A stretch of DNA of 47,576 nucleotides from Asparagopsis taxiformis (lineage: Eukaryota > Rhodophyta > Florideophyceae > Bonnemaisoniales > Bonnemaisoniaceae): contig JALQPE010002368.1 of NCBI GenBank assembly GCA_030407315.1, forward strand, positions 1 to 47,576, in the 5' to 3' direction. The notes under the pieces were generated by a model. The model saw only the letters and a program-made list of their open reading frames with translations. It ran no database searches and was not told where the DNA came from. Each line of letters starts with the position of its first letter. Within the stretch, counting starts at the first letter, position 1. Positions 42,065 to 47,576 of this stretch are shown here, piece by piece. The translations under genes were made by a program, and so were the position numbers.

Positions 42065-42641
42065 TGGCTGAAAAGCCATCGTTGGGAGTTATTTAACACC
42101 TGAGGGCAGGAGTGTCAGGTGTAAGAACTGTAGTGTCTGCTACCCCTTTGAGCAAGGGTAAGTTACCTGAGGGCAGGAAGGCCAGGTAACTAAGGGCCTA
42201 CAGGAGGGACTGTAAGTGGTCAACCCGAGGGCAGGAGAGCCGGGTTGTACCTGAGGGCAGGAGGGCCAGGTGGTGTCTGAGGGCTGGAGAGCCAGACATC
42301 CCACTTACAGAACCTAGATCGGAAGTCTAGCTTCCTGGAGGGATTCTTGATTCTCAAGACTATCCTCTGACCAGTACTGGATACGGGTAACGCAGGCTTG
42401 ATAGGGGTAAGGACTTGGACTAAGAGGGGTGGAGAGGAGATAGGAAAACTTGAGGAAAGTTGGGTACGGTCGACTCGCGAAACTTTCTTATAGGGTAAGG
42501 ACACCGAAGGGTTTACATCGTAAACTGGTGGGGATATCCCAAACGGATCGTTGAACAACATTCCCTGGGGTGGGTGTGATCAGAGTGCTGAAATTCCTCT
42601 CTCTGCGGGTAGAGGACCCGTCGTCAAAGGACGAATCCTTT
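42065..42641 (+). other. Highly structured RNA leader of element C
   Basis: Perfect or near-perfect hairpins: 42065-42078 (TGGCT, GAAA loop, AGCCA), 42096-42122, 42141-42160, 42161-42191, 42221-42247, 42249-42271, 42274-42298, 42321-42335, 42346-42358, 42606-42620 and 42626-42641 (AAAGGA, CGAA loop, TCCTTT). Five of them (42096, 42161, 42221, 42249, 42274) share a 13-nt loop of the form AGGGC-A/T-GGA-R-N-G-C/T but have different stems. A long-range stem, CTGTAAGTGG (42210-42219) with CCACTTACAG (42301-42310), encloses three of them. A 29-codon upstream ORF (ATG 42014 to TGA 42101-42103) ends inside the first shared-loop hairpin. Packaging, dimerisation or internal translation initiation are possible roles; none is shown. 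Confidence 0.75.
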
Positions 42642-42722
42642 CAAAAATTGGAAACTGGAAATTTGTTGTTGAAGAAGAAAGAAGTTTTTTAAGGTTTTAA
42701 GTTTGGGAAGAACACCGTCATT

Positions 42723-43490
42723 ATGTCGTTATTGAAGCCCAATAAGCCCCCGACATTCGATGGAACGCGTGAGGCGTTTACTGTTCGGACGTGGCTACAC
42801 TCTGTTGGAAGGTACATTTCTCTCATTCAGGTAGGCTCGGATGCAGAAATATCCGATAAACAAGCTATTGATTTCGCTTCGACGTTCATGACAGGGGTGG
42901 CTGCCAACTGGTGGTTTACCGTTGTCAACGGAGCGAAAATGCCTGATTCTCGGGAGGCCTTTTCAAACCTGGTTATTCAAGAGTTCGTTCCTCAAGATAG
43001 TGCTGTTAGAGCTCGCGATAAGTTCAGCAAGTTGAAACAGAAAACAAGCGTTTCTGCCTATCTTTCCGAGTTTAGGAACATAGTAATCAATATCCAGGAT
43101 ATGAGTGAGGGTGAGAAGTTGGCACGTTTCTGTGAAGGTCTCAAGTCTCATATTCTTCTAGATGTTCGCAAGAACAATCCATCGGACCTTGATGCCGCTG
43201 CAAACATTGCTCTTAGCGTTGATGGTGCTTATTACGGAGCTGGGTTCTATACAGGAAAAGTTGTTCCTTCAAGTTATTCCGGGTACGCTCCCATGGAAAT
43301 CGGCAACTTCGAGAAAAGCCATTCCATGAATGCCCAGAAGAGGAAGGATATTCGTGAGAACCTATGCTTTGTATGTCACAAGCCCGGTTGCAGAGCGTAT
43401 AGGCACAAAGGGGAAGTCAAGAAGAGGCTTAACACGAACAACACTCAGGTTCATTGGGGAGCACCAAGTTCCTTTCCACAGGAAAACTAG
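42723..43490 (+). CDS. Gag of element C
   Basis: 255 residues. The N-terminal half is a retrotransposon Gag capsid fold: PPTFDGTREAFTVRTWLHSV, then TGVAANWWFTVVN, and FVPQDSAVRARDKFSKLKQ with TSVSAYLSEFRNIV. A Cys-rich motif near 217 reads CFVCHKPGCRAYRH, that is C-x2-C-x4-C-x4-H, with the third and fourth ligands swapped relative to the usual C-C-H-C. The ATG at 42723 follows the structured leader. The stop TAG at 43488-43490 lies inside the pol frame, giving a 58-nt overlap. Confidence 0.93.
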   Translation: MSLLKPNKPPTFDGTREAFTVRTWLHSVGRYISLIQVGSDAEISDKQAIDFASTFMTGVAANWWFTVVNGAKMPDSREAFSNLVIQEFVPQDSAVRARDKFSKLKQKTSVSAYLSEFRNIVINIQDMSEGEKLARFCEGLKSHILLDVRKNNPSDLDAAANIALSVDGAYYGAGFYTGKVVPSSYSGYAPMEIGNFEKSHSMNAQKRKDIRENLCFVCHKPGCRAYRHKGEVKKRLNTNNTQVHWGAPSSFPQEN

Positions 43491-46400
43491 TCGGTCCTCC
43501 TAAAAACAAGTTGTACGCTCAGGATGGACCTGAAAGGAGTGTGAATGTTCGATGCGCTGATGCGCAAGTTAAGAGACCAGAAAAGACAGGAAGGGCTGTT
43601 CCAAGGCAGGAGAAGGGCCGTGTAGAGCCGAGAGTCTTGGAAGCTGAATCAAATACTATTGTTGGGAAAGAAAGCATCACTACTGATGACCCTATACCAG
43701 TAGATCCATTATTGGTTTTCCATGGAAAGTTGAACGGATTACCAGTCAAAGTATTGAAAGATGATGGATGCAATACCAACGTAGTAAGGGCCGAGTTTCT
43801 GAGGAAGCAGAAATCTCGAGGAAATTTCATGATTCAGAAAGAGAAAATACAAGTCTCACACTCTCGAAAAGGTTCCACGGAAGAGGCATCTGAAGTAATC
43901 ATCAAAGGAACATTGAATATGGGTTCACATACCTATACATCAAATTGGGTTGTTGCCAATTGTAGGTATGATGTTCTTTTGGGGATGCCATGGCATGTCG
44001 CCCACAATCCAGTTATCGATTACAGAAAAAAGATTGTGAAATGTGGCCATCAGTTGCTTCACGCCTGTAAAGATCCTGATGATCCAAGGATTCATGTGAC
44101 GAATCTTGGAGTGAGAAAATTCAGAAGAATGTTACGGAACAGGAAGAACAGTAATGACTTTGAAGTGTATCAAGTGTTCGAAAAGGAAAATATTCAGGGA
44201 ATGAAAGGTTCCAAACACAGTGAGAGGTTGGGGAAGTTACTGACAAAGTACCGGGAAGTGTTCAGAAGTGATCTTCCAGATGGATTTCCTCCCAAGCGAA
44301 CAGTAGATCACGCGATCGATGTTCAGAAAGATGCTAAACCTCCACTGAGACCTCTATTTCAGCTGTCACCCGCGGAACTAAGAGCAGCTAAGGAATATGT
44401 CGAGGAACTGCTGAAGAAAGGAAAAATAAGATCAAGTAAGTCACCTTATGGAGCTCCTCTGTTCTTTGTCAAAGAGAAAGACAAGCTTCGTGGAGTAGTC
44501 GATTATCGAGCTTTGAATCGAATCACGAAGAGGAACAATGCTCCATTGCCGAGATCTGATGAAATGTTTGATCGCCTTGGGGGATCAAAATATTTTTCAA
44601 AACTAGACCTCAAGACGGGGTTCCATCAGATTAGGGTGAAGCCGGAAGACATCGAGAAAACAGCGTTTAATACAAAATATGGGCAGTTCGAATATCTTGT
44701 CATGCCTATGGGTCTGTGTAACGCTCCTGCAACGTTCCAGACCTTGATGAACCAGATTTTCTATGATTGCATTGATGTTTTCTTGGTTGTTTACATGGAT
44801 GATCTACTAGTATTCAGCAAGACGGAAGAGGAACATTTTCGGAATTTGGAAACTGTATTGGAGCGTCTGAAAAGAAATGAATTGTACGTTTCTCCAAAGA
44901 AATGTGAATTCTTTCAGACAGAGATCGACTTCTTGGGATTTTTGGTTGGTAGAGACGGCATCAGGGTTAATCCAGAAAAGGTTAACGTCCTTAAAACCTG
45001 GCCAAAACCAAAATCATTGACAGAGTTGAGAAGTTTCCTTGGTCTCTTACAGTTTTTCCGAAGGTTCATTCCGAAATTCTCTGGGATTGCGGCTCCATTG
45101 ACGGATCTGACGAAGAAAGAAAAGGGTATTGGACATTGGGATGAAATCTGTGATGAAGCTTTCCAAAAGTTGAAAGATGCAATGATTCAGGCTCCAATAT
45201 TAGTTGCACCTGATTGGAGAAAGGCCTTCCGAGGTCATGTTGATGCATCTCAGCTCGCTGTTGGTGGTACTCTAACTCAGCTGGACGAGAATGGGAAGGA
45301 TCGTGTTATTGCCTTCTACTCAAAGAAGTTATCGTCCACTGAGGCAGATTATACAGCGAATGATCGAGAACTTTTGGCTTTGATTTGTTTCTTGGAAAGA
45401 TTTCGATGTTACCTCGAAGGAGTTGAATTTGAAATATTCACAGACAACCAAGTGCCAAAGAGTTTCTTTTCGAAAGCCAAGTTGAGTCGAAGAGAAGCAA
45501 GATGGTTGGAAACTCTAGGTAACTTTGGTATATTCCCGATAACCCTCAAACCTGGCAAGATTCATGTATTGGGTGATGTTTTATCAAGGGCTCCTCACGT
45601 TATAAATGGGCGAAATGCTTCATTTAGCAATATTGAAGTACCTGAAATCAATTTTGAGGACATTGTAACCCGATATGATGATCACCAGTTCTTCGGACCA
45701 GTGGTAAGAGCCATGGAAGGAGATTTTCCTGAAGATGAGATTCAGAAACGGAAGCTGGAAAAGATCATACCATTGTTTTGTCGTGAACGGGCGAGGCTAT
45801 TTTACAATGGAAAGTTGTGTGTACCGAGAAGGTCTGTGTCCAGTATTTTGCAAATGGCACATGACTCTAGGACAAGCGGTCATTTCAAGTTCTTGAAGAC
45901 GCTAACAAGACTTGAAAAATTCCATTGGAGACACGAAGCCCGAGATGTCCGGAAGTATGTGGAGGGATGCATGAAGTGTCAGCAATACAAAGACTCTAAT
46001 CAGAAGAAGTTGACTGATCCAACTTCTTTAGAGATTCCTGAGAGAAGATGGGGATCTCTAGCAACCGACTTTATCGTAAGTCTACCCAAGACAAAAGACG
46101 GTTATGATGCCATAACTACCTGGGTAGACCGGTTGACGAGAAGAGTTCATTTTATCAAGCCAAGAGGTACTGACACTGCTGAGGATGTTGCGAATGCGTT
46201 CTTCTCCAACATTTTCAAGCTACATGGACTTCCTGACAATGTGGTATCGGATCGAGATAGAAAGTTTACATCCAAGTTTTGGGATTGTTTGATGGAACTA
46301 TGTGGCGTTAAGCTCAAGATGTCTACGAGCAGGAACCCACAGACGGATGGCACGTCCGAAATCATGAATCGGATGATTGAGAACTATCTTCGGTGCTATT

Positions 46401-47158
46401 GTTCCTATAACCAAGACAATTGGGATGAACTTCTACCATCTGCAGAGTTTTCCTACAATTCTGCTGTTTCTGAAGATCTAGGTATGTCCCCTTTTGAGCT
46501 GGACCTGGGATGGATTCCAAAGTCTCCTTTGGACTTTGTGTCTGGAAATGAGATACCTGTGCAAAGTGTTGAGGAATTCAAGAAACGGCTTACAGCTTCT
46601 CTTGAAGATGCTAAGTACTCTTACAACATTGCGAAAGCAGCACAGAGTGCGTATGCCTCCAGAAAGTTCAAAGATCCAGACTATAGGGTGGGATCCAAGT
46701 TATGGATCAACAGGTCTTTGTTCAGGGATGCATACTCCCAGTCTCAGGAAAAGGAGAAGTTGACAGCAAGACGTTTTGGACCGTTTGTTGTGAAGGAATT
46801 GATTTGCAAAAATGCAGTTAGGTTGGATTTTCCTGATCATATCAAGATTCATCCTGTTGTTAACGTCAGCCACACAATTCCTCATATAGAACAACCGAGT
46901 GATATTGCTGCTCCAATACCTCCTATATCGGCCCCTGTCCCTGCTATTGAAGGTGATGAAATCGAGGTTGAAGCGATCTTGAATCATAGAAAAAGAGGAC
47001 GAGGATATCAGTTCCTAACCTTGATGAAAGGTAGTCCTACGCATGATGCTTCATGGCAACCTACGAGAGATTTCATAGACAGGGATGGCACGAAGACTGA
47101 AATATGGTTAGAATACATCCGGAAGAAGAATATTCTACCGGAATATCATGATGAATAA
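43454..47158 (+). CDS. Pol of element C: protease, RT, RNase H, integrase, chromodomain
   Basis: The frame is open from 43433, one base back (-1) from gag. The listed start is a TTG, so expression by recoding is more likely than a separate start. About 1234 residues. Protease-like segment with VLKDDGCNTNVV (D-D-G for D-S/T-G). RT: GVVDYRALNRIT, FSKLDLKTGFHQI, VMPMGLCNAPATFQ and active site VVYMDDLLVFS (about 446). RNase H: GHVDASQLAVGG and EIFTDNQ. Integrase: HHCC finger HDSRTSGHF to CMKC (about 803-838), then TDFIVSLPK, SDRDRKFTS and the Glu in TDGTSEIMNRMIE. Chromodomain from about 1170 (EVEAILNHRKRG and HDASWQPTRDF). Typical chromovirus order and length; no stops. Confidence 0.94.
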   Translation: MGSTKFLSTGKLVGPPKNKLYAQDGPERSVNVRCADAQVKRPEKTGRAVPRQEKGRVEPRVLEAESNTIVGKESITTDDPIPVDPLLVFHGKLNGLPVKVLKDDGCNTNVVRAEFLRKQKSRGNFMIQKEKIQVSHSRKGSTEEASEVIIKGTLNMGSHTYTSNWVVANCRYDVLLGMPWHVAHNPVIDYRKKIVKCGHQLLHACKDPDDPRIHVTNLGVRKFRRMLRNRKNSNDFEVYQVFEKENIQGMKGSKHSERLGKLLTKYREVFRSDLPDGFPPKRTVDHAIDVQKDAKPPLRPLFQLSPAELRAAKEYVEELLKKGKIRSSKSPYGAPLFFVKEKDKLRGVVDYRALNRITKRNNAPLPRSDEMFDRLGGSKYFSKLDLKTGFHQIRVKPEDIEKTAFNTKYGQFEYLVMPMGLCNAPATFQTLMNQIFYDCIDVFLVVYMDDLLVFSKTEEEHFRNLETVLERLKRNELYVSPKKCEFFQTEIDFLGFLVGRDGIRVNPEKVNVLKTWPKPKSLTELRSFLGLLQFFRRFIPKFSGIAAPLTDLTKKEKGIGHWDEICDEAFQKLKDAMIQAPILVAPDWRKAFRGHVDASQLAVGGTLTQLDENGKDRVIAFYSKKLSSTEADYTANDRELLALICFLERFRCYLEGVEFEIFTDNQVPKSFFSKAKLSRREARWLETLGNFGIFPITLKPGKIHVLGDVLSRAPHVINGRNASFSNIEVPEINFEDIVTRYDDHQFFGPVVRAMEGDFPEDEIQKRKLEKIIPLFCRERARLFYNGKLCVPRRSVSSILQMAHDSRTSGHFKFLKTLTRLEKFHWRHEARDVRKYVEGCMKCQQYKDSNQKKLTDPTSLEIPERRWGSLATDFIVSLPKTKDGYDAITTWVDRLTRRVHFIKPRGTDTAEDVANAFFSNIFKLHGLPDNVVSDRDRKFTSKFWDCLMELCGVKLKMSTSRNPQTDGTSEIMNRMIENYLRCYCSYNQDNWDELLPSAEFSYNSAVSEDLGMSPFELDLGWIPKSPLDFVSGNEIPVQSVEEFKKRLTASLEDAKYSYNIAKAAQSAYASRKFKDPDYRVGSKLWINRSLFRDAYSQSQEKEKLTARRFGPFVVKELICKNAVRLDFPDHIKIHPVVNVSHTIPHIEQPSDIAAPIPPISAPVPAIEGDEIEVEAILNHRKRGRGYQFLTLMKGSPTHDASWQPTRDFIDRDGTKTEIWLEYIRKKNILPEYHDE

Positions 47159-47162
47159 CTAA

Positions 47163-47180
47163 GTTGATGAGGACATCAAC
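47163..47180 (+). other. Stem-loop just after the pol stop
   Basis: GTTGATG and CATCAAC pair perfectly (7 bp) around the loop AGGA, four bases after the TAA and five before the polypurine tract. Confidence 0.55.
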
Positions 47181-47185
47181 TGTGT

Positions 47186-47196
47186 GAGGGGGGGAA
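47186..47196 (+). promoter_or_regulatory. Polypurine tract of element C
   Basis: GAGGGGGGGAA, three bases before the 3' LTR; the plus-strand primer site for LTR-element replication. Confidence 0.8.
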
Positions 47197-47199
47197 TAG

Positions 47200-47560
47200 T
47201 GTAACGAACTGAAGCTGATGCCAGCAATGGCCAGCATAAACTAGTGTATTCTAGACACTACAAGTTGCACTAAGTTTACTCATATACTATAGGCTGCTAG
47301 AAAGTAACTTGCTGTTACGCCTAGAAGTATCTAGTTGGCTATGTCATCGAGTGATGTCATGATGGCATCATGTTAGATTTATTTTGATGACATAATTTTA
47401 TTTTGATTAGTATTTTCTAGAATTAGTTCGACATCGAACTACAATTCTATGGTGGGTATAAAAAGGCATGGTCAACTCCGGTCTTGGGGGATCGGAGGCA
47501 TCATCAATCATTCAACGAAAACAACTACCACTCAGCTATCCCGTATACACATTCGTTTCA
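47200..47560 (+). repeat. Element C 3' LTR
   Basis: 361 bp, one mismatch to 41635-41995, followed by the second GATGT at 47561-47565. The last 11 bases of the window are the resumed flank. Confidence 0.96.
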
Positions 47561-47576
47561 GATGTTCTTGATGACG

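Larger units (their letters stand above)
41635..47560 (+). mobile_element. Complete Ty3/gypsy chromovirus (element C)
   Basis: A 5926-bp element: LTR, tRNA primer site, 727-bp structured leader, gag, overlapping pol, polypurine tract, LTR. It is flanked by GATGT on both sides (41630-41634 and 47561-47565). The LTRs are 361 bp and differ at one base (TTGTTG against TTGCTG), so insertion was recent. All ORFs are intact; probably competent for transposition. Confidence 0.96.

Overview
The window is one end of a eukaryotic nuclear chromosome. It opens with about 0.9 kb of C-rich telomere repeat (mainly CCCCTAAT, G-strand TTAGGGGA). The rRNA stretches read like those of a red alga or other alga, but that placement is from memory of conserved rRNA segments and is low confidence. 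No bacterial gene organisation is present. Almost everything recognisable is a mobile element, broken rDNA, or a decayed innate-immune-receptor-type gene, which is a typical subtelomere.

Layout. (1) 1-894, telomere. (2) 895-about 6481, a non-LTR retrotransposon (LINE) with ORF1 and an endonuclease/reverse transcriptase ORF2. Its 5' end is cut off by the telomere. Its long non-coding 3' part is full of short repeats and ends at a GC-rich palindrome fused to rDNA. (3) 6522-11447, an rDNA unit on the minus strand (18S, ITS1, 5.8S, ITS2, 28S) lacking about the first 150 nt of 18S and everything in 28S beyond a point 28 nt past the R2-type insertion site. (4) 11.7-13.1 kb, an array of CACGTG-bearing repeats, a CCAAT/GC-box cluster, and a dense TTACAG/CTGTAA lattice. 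(5) 14644-21985, a minus-strand NB-ARC (STAND ATPase) gene split by a complete Ty3/gypsy chromovirus with identical 412-bp LTRs and a 4-bp target duplication. (6) 22-31 kb, mostly featureless DNA with a TIR-domain gene carrying an in-frame TAG and two further NB-ARC-family wrecks in opposite orientations. (7) 31-37 kb, largely unrecognised DNA with one small zinc-finger-like ORF behind a TATA box and one unknown 240-residue ORF. (8) 37.0-47.56 kb, a retroelement nest: a truncated Ty1/copia (minus) fused head-to-head to a truncated Ty3/gypsy (plus), whose 3' LTR is interrupted by a complete, young chromovirus (LTRs 361 bp, one mismatch, 5-bp duplication GATGT).

How the parts fit. The three NB-ARC copies share a C-terminal signature (A-L-x-L-L-x-x-Y-R-W), and the TIR ORF begins in propeller-like sequence. 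I infer one family of NB-ARC / beta-propeller / TIR proteins scattered and decaying here. The most unusual signal is in the 5' leader of the young chromovirus (42096-42310). Five hairpins share a 13-nt loop of the AGGGCAGGAGAGC type but have completely different, perfectly paired stems. Three of them sit inside a further 10-bp long-range helix, which is strong covariation-style evidence for a structured RNA I cannot match to anything known.
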